A program made the position numbers and the translations under genes. A stretch of 64,000 nt of DNA from contig NC_092583.1 of assembly GCF_037975245.1 (NCBI RefSeq), positions 17,320,764 through 17,384,763 of the forward strand, given 5' to 3'. The stretch's first letter is position 1. Each line of letters begins with the position of its first letter. This stretch comes from Apostichopus japonicus (taxonomy: Eukaryota > Echinodermata > Holothuroidea > Aspidochirotida > Stichopodidae). The notes under the pieces are model-generated. The model saw only the letters and a program-made list of their open reading frames with translations, was not told the DNA's origin and searched no databases. Below are positions 12,701-23,197 of this stretch, in pieces.

Positions 12701-15700
12701 TTACCACATTCAGGAAACTGAGATTTGCAATTTTCTGCTAGCTGACACGGAGATGTGGATGTAGAGATGATATAATTAAATACATATGTGAACCATGGCG
12801 GCCAAAACCCTTGTTCAAGCTGTAGAGGGGAGAGTCACGTGTGTGAGCCACCAAGGATAACATGCACGCATGAACCAAGCAGTTCCTAACTTAAGTGGTG
12901 ATTTTAAGTGTTAATTAAAATAAGAAATAATAAAACTACAGAAAGATCAATTGACATACTTGTAAAACTGGACAGCTACTGAAAGCTATTTTTTAGATTT
13001 CAAAGGAATACATTCTGGGTTGAATGTGATATAGACAGGCAATGAAACATTTAGCTAATAGCAATTCTGGCAATGTGAACGATGTTAACAAAATGAATAA
13101 GAAAAAATAACTTACTTGATTTCCTCCAGAATATCCTTCCAGTTTTTATCATTGCAAATCATTTCCAATATATCTATCTTCAAACATTTGATGTGAGCTG
13201 GTTCATTGTATCTGTGCACAAACAGAACAAACTCATATTTAACCCTTCCAGTTTTTATCATTGCATATCATTTCTAATATATCTATCTTCAAGCATTTGA
13301 TGTGAGCTGGTTCATTGCATCTGTGCACAAACAGAACAAACTCATATTTAACCTATCTTTGTGATTACAAAGTTGGCTTTTGAATTAGTCCCTTCATTTT
13401 CTATGCTAGTGCCCAAAGCAGGAAATAAACACTAGCTATGAAGATCTAACTTCTCATCAGTTCAGTGTGATCGCAGGAAATTCACCAAATCAATTAGTGT
13501 CAACAACATCTTTTTATCTGAGTCTTATATGCAAATTAAGCTTGGATATCATACATATGCACATATTTAAGTACTTACACATGCTAATTGGTCTTTCATT
13601 AGTCTTGTGTCTCAATTTAATCTAAGAAATGTCCCCAGAGAATCTTCATTCATGAGAGGTATTTAAGTCTTACCTGCAAAACAGTTTCTTGTAATGTTTC
13701 GACAAGTTTACATGTGAATTCTTCTGCAACTGTTGGAGGTGGCACAGTGCAAAATAAACCACCTCTCCTTGTTCATGTGTCAGTAAATTTACCAAAATAC
13801 CTGTTAAAGAATAAACAAAATGAACATGATAATTACTGTAATGTTTTATTCATTTATGATTGTTAAGCTGGAAAATAATAGAACAGAGTGGTATTTAGTA
13901 CACAGAAGTCAAAAGATTGTATCACCAAGTATCCACGAGTGTAATAAAATCAGAGACAATCATGCCATATTATTCCACTGAAATGTTTAAGTGGTGTTAT
14001 TTTATGGTGTCATTAAATGGTATTATCAAATGATGGTACTGCATGGTGATATTTTATGGTGGTACTCGCTGGTGGTTTTTCATGTTACCTTTACAGTGTT
14101 ATAAAATGGTTTTATTGCATGGTGTTATTTTATGAAGTTATTCAACAGTGAATGATACCAGATCTAGAAACCATATTAAAATACTGTGATAGATATATTG
14201 ATTATCTGCCAATTCAGTTATCTGGATATTGATTCATCAATTCGTTATGACTATCTCCTCACCTCTCAACTTTTTGAAGATATCCCGTTGAACTTCAGGC
14301 ATCTTGTCGGTGTAATGCAACATGAGTTTAACACCAGCGATACTCACACTAGATTTTGTGCTCTGAAGCAAAGGGTCCAGTAAATTCTGAACAAAATAAG
14401 TCAAACAAAATCTCCTACATTGAAATTTTATCACAAATGACTCAATATTCTACTCAAATAATCCAAAAATCTAGTTAAGAGCACCTTGATAGACTTTTGC
14501 TGCTTACTTGGACAAGAATAAACTAAATTTGAAAAAGAAACGGACATCAAACTCGCCTGAAAAAAGGTCAATGGGAATGGCATCTTGGAAAAGTTGCAAA
14601 TGGGCAACGAAAAGAAATAAAGTCCAGCTAACAATAATTTGCAAGGCAATTTGTAAGGCACTTAGAAGTAATCTAATTGCTGGAAGTTTTCAAATCACCC
14701 AGAAAGAAAGCAAAATCATTTTTAGAAATGGTCTTCATATATTTCTTTTCCTCAAATTGTGGATCAATTTGGGCTTAGGTGTTAAAAAGTGTCTTCAAAT
14801 ACGTGGTACTAATTAGTTAATTAGTAAAAAGTAAGCCTTAACTGTTTATATCCACTGAATGAAAACATCACGGACAATAGAATATGTTCGACCAACAGCA
14901 ATCAAGCAGATTAAGAAACACAAAATTGCCCAAAACTACTTTAAAATGGACAGACTCACCAGAATATCAACAGTTTCCTCTTCATTGTGTGGTTGATATG
15001 CCAGCAGTAATTGTAAAACTGTGGCTTTACCCCAATCGTTAAAATCAGGTAACCTAAAAACCGGAAGGAATAAACAGAAATGTTACTCAAAACTCATAAG
15101 AAACAATATTACTCGCATATGATCAATGCAATGCAAAATAAATAATATATAAACCAATGCAAGATGTTAAATGAACATTAATTTGCAAGTAATTAGCAGT
15201 TCTTTTTTGGTTCCAAACAGTTTGTCACTCAGACAAAGTATTTGACATTAATTGCAGCCAACAAACTAAAAATATACATATTTTCTGTCACATTAAACTT
15301 CAACATTTGAGTCGCTATACTTTCAATAAAGTTACAATTATATAAAGACAATTAAGATTATTCCTTTTTCTCTGAAACGAAAAGAAAAATTCAAACATAC
15401 TTGTTAAAGAGATAAATTGCAGTTTTTTGCTTCAAACTGAAATCTTTTCCAGAATCTTTCCTCATCTCAAAGAATGTTTTGATAGCATTGACCACCACTC
15501 CCGCATCAGTATCATACAACAGCTCATCAAAGTTTGGCATGTTGTGATCTTTGAAAGAAGAAAGACAAATATGATTGATTGACAAAAAGGAAAGTCAGTA
15601 TCATGAGTTAAAAGCTAGAAAGTTTGAGTGACGATGAAAACATTTCAATTAACATTCAAACAAAACAACAACAAAATCAACCCAAACTGCTACCTGAATA

Positions 15701-18595
15701 TGTGATGCTTTGATATATATTAATTTAAACAAGAAATGCTTTTCATTCTGTAGTATGTTCTCAAGCAAATCATGAACACAAGCCGACTAGGAATTACTTT
15801 AACTACATTTTGAAATGACAAAGAATTAATGACTAGAAAAGGATTTGAACAAGCGACCTTTGAATACTGTCCCTAATTTTACCTTTAGCAAAAGTTGGTT
15901 GCAGTTTGTGCACCTTCAAACAGCCCACGACAGCAATTTGTCTGACATAAGGACTTCTGTCTTTCATTCCAGAAAGTAAAGGCTCTTTCAAATATTCTAA
16001 AAATTCAGGTAACCTGGGAAGTAGAAAAGAAAATGGATTAAACAGCTGACAGATAATAAACAAACCATGCTCCTCTATTAGATTTTGATATGCTTTTGTG
16101 GAGGGTTTTGGCTTAAATCAGTTGGATTCATTACCTCACGTTTCCGAAGTTGGTGGTTACAGTAAAACTACACTGGCATATTATTCACTACACAGCAATC
16201 TTGCTAGACAGCCAACATTGATGTTGGGACAACAATCTTAATGACAGTCAGACTGAGACTCAGCCAGACAAAACCCTTAAAACACAAATCAAACAATCAC
16301 TCAACTGGATCCAGATTTTGACCAGCAAAAAGTAAAAGCAGTTCTGGAAGCTAATACAGCATCAGAAAAGCTGATGTAGCAGTTTAGAATGTGATAAAAG
16401 TTGGTACAAATAGATACATTAGGAAAATCATTCACTTTGTTAATACTGGACTGATAAAATATTTTCTTAAACGAGAAAACTACAAACCTGATATTACAGA
16501 GGGTCTTCAAGGCTAAACCTCTTATCATTGCATTAGGATCTACACAATCTTTCTGTAGACTGTTGATGGTCAGGAGTGCAACGTCCGGGTTACGTTTTGC
16601 ATATTGACTTATGTAGAGATACACCAACTTCTTACATGTAAGGTCTATTGTGCCACACATCTGCAAGACAGGAAAAAAGGGAATGAAACTTATTCTGGCA
16701 AAAACTATATCTGTCACTTTTGGCTAACATTGTGTGTAATATTTCTTCTCCTCAAATGCACAGTACACAGTAGATTCCCTGCTAACCTTTGAGCAAGGTC
16801 ACAAGGTCACATGTAGCAACTCTGCTAATATGCTATGTATCAAGACACATATCAACACATCGCCTAGATATATGGGAGTATATGTATACTTAAGTAATTT
16901 GTAAAAAAGAACAGAAGTTTGTATTTTCCATAATTACCATCTCACTTCAACTGTTTTGTGTCCTGTTTGTACACACCATGGTGTTCATCTGGATCATTGT
17001 GCACTGGATCCTTGAATTAAACTGTTGTGATCTTATTTAAGTGTAATATTACTGGGTCGTTATATCTGGAAAATTAATATCCATGACATATTTTATAAAG
17101 TATCGTTAATTGTTATATATGTAGCATTCTCTGTCTTGAATTGAACTTATATTGCTTGGACAAAATAATACTCACTTTTACCATATAAGGAAATAAGGCA
17201 GACTTGTCTATACCGGCTGTCATTTCATCAACTATTTCGGATAAAACCTTTCGTAGAACCTCCATGTCTCCGGAGTTAAAAGATTGGGTCAGCTTTTCTC
17301 TAGTTTTAAAGAAACAAATCCATCACGTAAAAGTAATAGTTCTTCATCTGTGTTGACTTATTGTAATTCATCAAAACAAAACAAAAAATTAATAATGTAA
17401 ACGAGCTGAGGGTGAGGTGATGTTTTCTCTACATTTAGATTTACAAATATGAAAATGCGCCCCCTTCTTATTATTTTTTGCTAATTATGAAAATTACTGG
17501 TGAATAAGCTGCAGAGCTACCTATCATAATAATTACATGTAACATTGCTTACTATTTTGTTATCGTTACTTTTTTTAAATGTTTTTTAAGGTAATTTAGT
17601 ATCTAACAATTAGTGGTTTATTTACAATAGTCACTTTATTCTTTACACATGTAAACATGACATCCATGCTTTGGCGAGACTATTAACAACAATCACAACT
17701 AGTCTAGATACAACCTGAAGTATGTTAACGATTTAAAAGGTTCAATAAATCTCGAAGAATTCAGGAATCATGGGTCTAAATTATCATCAAAATCATAGAG
17801 GCTAATTCAGCAATGATATGAACTAATGTACATCATGCAGAGCCTACAACTTGAAAGCAAACTCTTACAGAACCCATTCCTAGCTGGATGTACTAATATT
17901 ATTTAAGTGTGGTGTCATGATATAACATCCAGAGGACTGTCTTTTGGAATAGATGATGGCTAGATTTGTTTGCTATGATGCAAAAACATGTCACAGTCTG
18001 TTAGCCAAAAGTCTGTCTAGTAGCCCCTAGAGACCAATATACTGACAATACACACCTAGGCCTACAGCATCATTTGTGATTTAGTAGGCCTATCAATTGT
18101 TTCATGGGCATAAAAAAAATTCAAACATTCAACAATTTATTGTTTGGCATGGAGAGGGAAGATTGGGTGTGTATCAAGTACTGGTGGAATAAACTAGCTC
18201 TGTGAAGCAAATTACGGCTAGCCTATGCCTAATGTTACAACCCCCCCCCCCCCCCCAACATACACACCGCCATGTGTCCTCTATACGATGCAACATTCAG
18301 TCCTGGCTTCGAGATATTCAAATACCTTGGTTTTGATTTAAGACTTGTTTCAATGGCCTAGGTCTCACAGTCACTAAGTTCAGAATCAACCACTGTTCTC
18401 AGTCCCATACAATTGTCACATTTGTACTCAATCCGGTCACTCGTTCGCGTAATTAGTACCAACGCTAAATTCATGCTAGTTTTAAACACCAACAAATTAT
18501 TATCTCCGTTAACAATCATCAGGAAAATTTACAATGTTCTTTTACACCACATACCCCGTTTCCTTCACAATATCTTTCTCCTTGAAGAATGACAT
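6639..18595 (-). CDS. AP4B1: AP-4 complex subunit beta-1 (17 coding exons, 782 aa)
   Basis: AP4B1 is the large beta subunit of the AP-4 adaptor, a clathrin-independent coat at the trans-Golgi network that sorts cargo such as ATG9. Exons in transcription order, all with GT/AG borders and consistent phase: 18595-18555, 17299-17176, 16660-16488, 16013-15883, 15548-15401, 15053-14960, 14386-14263, 13800-13674, 13211-13116, 12400-12237, 11622-11492, 10656-10491, 10276-10203, 9822-9717, 8277-7917, 7417-7288, 6797-6639. Residues 1-567 form the adaptin alpha-solenoid trunk; KKLVYLYISQYAKRNPD and SRPAECQDMLGKLLEFC match vertebrate AP4B1 very closely. Residues 567-670 are an acidic Ser/Glu-rich hinge, and about 671-782 form the C-terminal appendage. 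The length slightly exceeds human AP4B1 (about 739), mainly in the hinge. AP-4 is absent from flies and nematodes. Confidence 0.96.
6815..6882. repeat. Degenerate tetranucleotide microsatellite
   Basis: A run of GATA/AAAT/GGAT/GAAT-type tetranucleotides (for example AAATAAATAAATGGATGGATGAATG) lies in AP4B1 intron 16, starting about 20 bases from the exon 17 acceptor. Confidence 0.6.
7917..8277 (-). CDS. AP4B1: AP4B1 exon 15 (hinge and start of appendage)
   Basis: The longest exon (361 bases, residues 567-687). It is rich in Glu, Ser, Thr and Asp, with no predicted fold over most of its length. The last part (FSVSPEEFESKWTTLQA) lines up with the start of the vertebrate AP4B1 appendage (pattern YFEKTWLSL). 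The hinge of AP-4 beta is variable between species, which explains the extra length. Confidence 0.85.
8598..9606. repeat. 72-bp minisatellite, 14 units, with 360-bp higher-order period
   Basis: Fourteen head-to-tail copies of a 72-bp unit (containing GTGAGTTGGTTGTAAGGATG and GTATGCCAACCACACAACTC) lie in AP4B1 intron 14, ending about 110 bases from exon 14. Because 72 is a multiple of three, several frames stay open for hundreds of codons and create spurious long reading frames. Bases 8701-9060 and 9061-9420 are nearly identical, showing a five-unit higher-order repeat. Confidence 0.95.
10104..10160. repeat. Interstitial telomeric repeat flanked by a 15-bp direct repeat
   Basis: About 25 bases of TTAGGG-type sequence (10119-10143) sit between two perfect copies of TTATCAGTTTTCTTT at 10104-10118 and 10146-10160, in AP4B1 intron 13. 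The arrangement looks like telomeric DNA inserted at a break with duplication of the flanking site. It is not a chromosome end, as the same gene continues on both sides. Confidence 0.85.
10491..10656 (-). CDS. AP4B1: AP4B1 exon 12 (most diagnostic trunk exon)
   Basis: Encodes residues 452-507, including NLPDAPYLLESMIDNLED and SRPAECQDMLGKLLEFC. These are near-identical to the vertebrate AP-4 beta segment and unlike AP-1/2/3 beta chains. Acceptor TTTTCAG and donor GTGAGT are both strong. Confidence 0.95.
11892..12060. mobile_element. Possible degraded repeat insertion in AP4B1 intron 10
   Basis: A purine/pyrimidine-rich start, CATAGGCGTAGGAGGCAGGG followed by GGGGGCTGCAGCCACCCCCC, forms a G/C-rich hairpin inside otherwise AT-rich intron DNA. 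Similar ends are common on non-autonomous elements of invertebrate genomes. The right boundary is a guess. Confidence 0.3.
13116..13211 (-). CDS. AP4B1: AP4B1 exon 9, copied in part just upstream
   Basis: Encodes residues 321-353 (RYNEPAHIKCLKIDILEMIC...), matching the SYSEPHYIKLQKVEVL segment of vertebrate AP4B1. A 109-bp tandem duplication repeats its first 77 or so bases and its acceptor at 13244-13320, but not its donor. Confidence 0.88.
13135..13352. repeat. 109-bp tandem duplication covering part of AP4B1 exon 9 and its acceptor
   Basis: Copies at 13135-13243 and 13244-13352 differ at only a handful of bases. The copy nearer the promoter has an intact AG acceptor at 13322-13321 but no donor. 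Reading it in the AP4B1 frame gives a Tyr-to-Cys change at the first full codon and a TAA stop at 13241-13239. Confidence 0.95.
13984..14150. repeat. Degenerate tandem repeat (TGGTGTTATTTTATGG-like)
   Basis: Imperfect copies of TGGTG(T/A)TATTTTATGG and close variants fill AP4B1 intron 7 between exons 8 and 7. Confidence 0.6.
18241..18256. repeat. Poly(C) tract, 16 bases
   Basis: Longest of many G/C homopolymer runs of nine or more bases in the window; others are near 18871, 19229, 19520, 33141, 33217, 39165, 41590, 51641, 57693 and 61519. Confidence 0.95.
18555..18595 (-). CDS. AP4B1: AP4B1 exon 1 (start codon)
   Basis: Encodes MSFFKEKDIVKET plus two bases of the next codon, then the donor GTATGT. 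It joins exon 2 at 17299 in the frame that gives the conserved trunk. The EKDIVKE pattern corresponds to the SEDVVKE start of vertebrate AP4B1, which supports this ATG. The 1.25-kb first intron carries a 16-base poly(C) tract. Confidence 0.85.
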
Positions 18596-21011
18596 GATTA
18601 AAACCATCCACGAGGGAACAAGAGCATTGACGTTTCTTCAATTGTTGAGATCAGCAAAGAAAAAAGTCTTTCCGCAGATGGTAGGAAGAACATAATACAA
18701 CAACTATTAGCTGTACAAAGGCAAACTCGTCTGAAGAGACCGTTGCCAAATCTTTCTCATAGAGAGATTTTGCTGTAGTATATACAGGGATGAGAAACAC
18801 CCTATGAGTACACATACGAATAGAACACCATATTTTATCTTAATATGGGAAGTCTCTATGCTTCACATCACCCCCCCCCCCCCCGTGCCAAAAAGAAGCC
18901 ATTTTGTTATAACCGTCGTCAATAATAAATTCGTTATATTTTACGGTTTTGGAACATACTTCAGTGAAACTGATTTATGCCTACTTTTAATTCTTTCCTT
19001 ACTTACCTTAAGATGATTTTTTTAGACAGTGGTCCACTACAACTATGCAACCTACATCACTGTTGTTTTCATTCCGGTATTATTATCTTTAGCATTATTT
19101 CTCATACTGGGGTCTGTGGGCCCTAAGAGGTCCATGTGAAAAGAGTCCAGAACGGGTCTGTCAACAATTTAATGACATAATATACGCTGTCAGACAATCA
19201 AAACAAGTCCAAGAGTTTCAAACAATTCCCCCCCCCCCCCCTCCCTCCTACTTATGTGGTATACTGAACATTAAATCATTGTCTTTAGTGTAGGGTCGGA
19301 TTAAGAATGTTAAAAAAGGGGTATGTTGTCCTGGGAACGTTGAAGCAGACTGCTATGTTAGGGGTGTGGGATCTTCCCCAAGCAAAAAAAAAACGTTAGA
19401 CGCAAAATTGTGTATCTGAGGAATATAATTTTAGCTGTAATTAACATCTGTAATTAGTTCTATCGTAAGTTTTAGATAATAACTACTTTTAATTATACAT
19501 TATCATATGGGGAGGGAGGTGGGGGGGGGGGGTTGAAAAAGGTGTATGTCTGCGTCTGTAGGGTCCGTGGTAGAAAGAGGTTGAGGACCTAGGATCTAAT
19601 GGCGATTGTTATCTGTTTGTTATCATGAAAATACTCTATATCAACCACACGCCCTACCTCTACGCTGAAACGAAACGACAACAGTTCTTGCTCACTTACA
19701 TTACTCTAGTTAAGCTGGTTTCAACAATTTACCGAGAATCTATTTCATAAACTAGACTCGACAGAGCACAGGACGTATCTTTCCCACATCACTATATGGT
19801 TTGAAACCTGTCTGTCTAATAATTTCTTAGCTGTTCGAAAGTATAGGTTTACATTTTCCAGTCAATTTTCTGTTGGTACTCATCTGTCTTATCCAAACTG
19901 AGAAATAATTCTACAAAGCGCCGCCAATTATTTGATCGGATGTAAGGTATACTAACTTGACTTGATCATAAGGTCACCGGAAGCCTTCAAATGATTCGGC
20001 AACATTCAAAACACTCTTAATTCTGATCTCTCTTCTTATTTTTTCAATCAGCAAAGGTATCATTCATCCTTTAATCAGCTAAAAATCCTTAAATCTCTTT
20101 ATACAAGCAGTGGCTCTCTTTGAATGGATCTAAGAATTGCTTTTCTAAAGAAGTACTTACTGACATAGCCTCGACATAGTTTACCAACGACCACCCCTTT
20201 GTCATGGATTCTTACGCTAGTAGCGCTATTACTTCTTCTACTTTTACGACTATCAACTCAGTGGACACACAAAAATCGATCCAATTAATTCGAGAAAGCT
20301 ATTCGTATAAATAGGTATATACACAACTTGTTTATTAGGTCTTCATAAGAAAGATCCCTGGATTCAATTCCAGTGGATCAAGAATTAAGTTGTAAATCGA
20401 AGTATTACATTCCTCGCCTATTTTGTCTTGTGTTTAAGACGAGGCTAATTTCATGGTGATAACCAATAGTAGTCTGTCGATTTCAAGTCTTGCGGAACTA
20501 ATCTGCTATGACGTACCATTCATCTAATCATACCTTCTACTCATTGCTTCCATATCCCGAATTGACAACGAATCATTAGCTACAGTTCGGAGACTTAATC
20601 GCTGCCAGGGTTTATTCCAGTTGCTCTTTTCTTTTATTTTATGTCTTCGATTGGTTTTACAATCGCCAGCCGGCTCGCTGATTGAATAGATATAGTTAAT
20701 AGTAACTAAGGTTCTATGACTCGCATAGGCCATATATTGTCTACATGTTTTCTACATTAACACGGTCAACGAGCTTTATGAAGAGGTTACATAACTTGAC
20801 AGTAAATTTCATTGTAGACATGTGTAGATAGGTAATTTTTTTCGTGGTGGAGCAACAACAAACAAACATGATCTTCAGCTTAATTTAATTCTCAACAAGT
20901 TTATTTTATCATAATTCTATCTTGTATATATCTGTACATGTACAATACGAAATCTTGAGGAGTATTGTAAAGAAAATACATATTAAGTATATATAGTACA
21001 TGCTAACTGTG

Positions 21012-21050
21012 CCCCTCCCAACTCAGAATACCTGGCTATGGGCCTGATAA
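21012..21050. mobile_element. Fragment of a dispersed repeat ending CAGGCCCATAGCC (reverse strand)
   Basis: CCCCTCCCAACTCAGAATAC followed by CTGGCTATGGGCCTG closely resembles the right end of the element at 51624-51861. The two copies share about 30 of 35 bases, so this is a dispersed family. Confidence 0.5.
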
Positions 21051-23132
21051 CGAGGGTAGAGGGGGTGGAGTGTGAAGATCGGTACCGATAAGATTATTTA
21101 TCTACATGAAAGGCAGCAAACACAAATATACGAAGCTTGATTCTCCAATAGGAGATTTGGTCATAAGTTTTCCAGATTGGACCAAAAAGGACGTGTTTGG
21201 TATTATTAACTCGACGGATGAGGGGGGGGGGTGCGGGGAGGGCGATGACTTGTGGGAAGAGGATGGTCGACTCACCTAAGCTTCGTTTAACAAACTAAAC
21301 GGTAAAGGCTTTGCAAGATTTGTCCTTTTCAAAGTGATATATTATTTGTTGCATATTGACCAATCCCGTGCAGCAAGTCCATAGTATTCACTAGTCTTAA
21401 TCTGATGTTGCTTGTAATGACGCCATACTCACTCGAAGAGTACCCATTGACAACTATTGCGCAACGTATTGACACTATCTGCAATCTTCTCCCGGTCCGT
21501 CCCTCGGTTTTTTCCCGTTAGTTTTCAGTTTTTTATTCTTTATATCGTTAACAGTATAATTTAAACTTCTATTGAAAAAAGTGGTTGTGTTCAAAAACCT
21601 GAAAAAAAATTATCCTTCACCGTAGCCAACATAAACAACTTAACTACGTCCCATGTTGATGACGTCATTAACTGTGCTGACTCATATTGTACTTCTATTG
21701 GAAGATTTCGAAGCTGCTTTCAGTGGTCTTACTGGATTAGAGTAGGAGGATGATAAAACCGTAAACATTAAACTTAACGACTTCTTTATTGTTTGTTTTC
21801 TTTTGGAGCACAATTAGCTTATTGAACTTCCAATCAAACTACTGAAAATTATTGTCAATTGATGATTGGTTACTCTAGCTTCCGGTGACGTCTGATTCTG
21901 CCAAGATTATATGGATGGATTTGATATATCGTCATCGCATATGCTTTTTTTTTCGAACGTATGGCAATTCGTCTTAGCTGGTTGTTCCCTCCCCTAGTTT
22001 CCCTGAGCTGCAAACATTCACGGACGGAGGAAATGTAATGGAACTTGCTAATGCTGTTCCATCGAAAATGTGTTTCGTGGAAAGTATGACTCCCTTTGTA
22101 AATTGCCATATATACTCTTTCTTCTAAGAAAACAACTCTCTCCGTGTGGGACTTATTCACGTTTATGGACATACCGAATTGCGAAGTCATTTGACTTATC
22201 CCTTATTATACCGCATATTTAAAGTGATTCATTCAAAATAAAGAAAGTCTGCGCAAAGAAAGAACAAATGAAGGCTGAACAAATACTTTTTTTTTTAAAT
22301 AATGAAGGAATAAAATGTCTTGATTGTTCATTTAAATACCTGACGCAAATTAATGGAATGGAACTATTTTGGACAAGCGTTCCCTCTGGTGGGGCGCATC
22401 GCAAGAAAAAACCAATTTCCTCATATACTAATGAAAATAACATTTTAAATTCTTCTTTTTCGTTTCTTTCAACGAACAGCATTCGATCTCATTTTCAACC
22501 CTTTTAATCACTATCCGCAGTGGTGAAATTACGAGATTACAATGTTTCTTTATAGACCAATGTATGAAAGACAATAGTTTCCGTGCCTATAAATACCTGC
22601 ATACATACGGACGGCGGTAACCGTTTTTTTTTATGAACAACGACATAATTATGAAATGAAATCAAGTAAATATTAAAACATACTTAAGTATTGGTGCTGC
22701 ATTGCAAACCACCCACCAAGATTCTTCTTTTTGTTCAGAATTCCGAACATTAGGATATACTGTATTCTATTTTACAGAATGACAGAAGTATGAGTAAATT
22801 CACAATTAAATGACCTCCATTCTTGACCCTTATCCGATTTGTTAAAACGTGATGACATCACGAGATGATGTATTGATGACGTCATACGATGAATGACCGG
22901 GTTTCGGGGTAAATGATGAACACAAAACGAAGTATTGACAGGTTAATCGTAAAACACGATAGGTTTCCATAGAAACATTGCCATTGAAGAAACAACTACA
23001 TGAACGATGTAATCAAAGTGCTATATTTTATAGATACGTTATAAACAAAGGAACGTGTTTAAAACATTTCCATGACGACCGTGAGGAGAGGGGGAGGGGT
23101 ATATTGTTTAGCATGCCAATCATTTTATGAAG

Positions 23133-23197
23133 CGGGGCTGGGACTGGGAACTGGGTGTTGGGACTGGTGGTTGGGGACTGGGGGAAGGGGTGGGGGA
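23133..23197 (+). promoter_or_regulatory. G-quadruplex-forming motif
   Basis: At least seven runs of three or more G separated by loops of 2-10 bases (GGGGCTGGGACTGGGAACTG is the start). This satisfies the G3+N1-7 rule more than once. It is about 2.9 kb upstream of the Wnt1 start codon. Function is unknown. Confidence 0.7.

Noticed and set aside
20340-20390. tRNA-like T arm (CTGGATTCAATTCCAG)
   Set aside because: No A box at the right distance and no cloverleaf can be formed.
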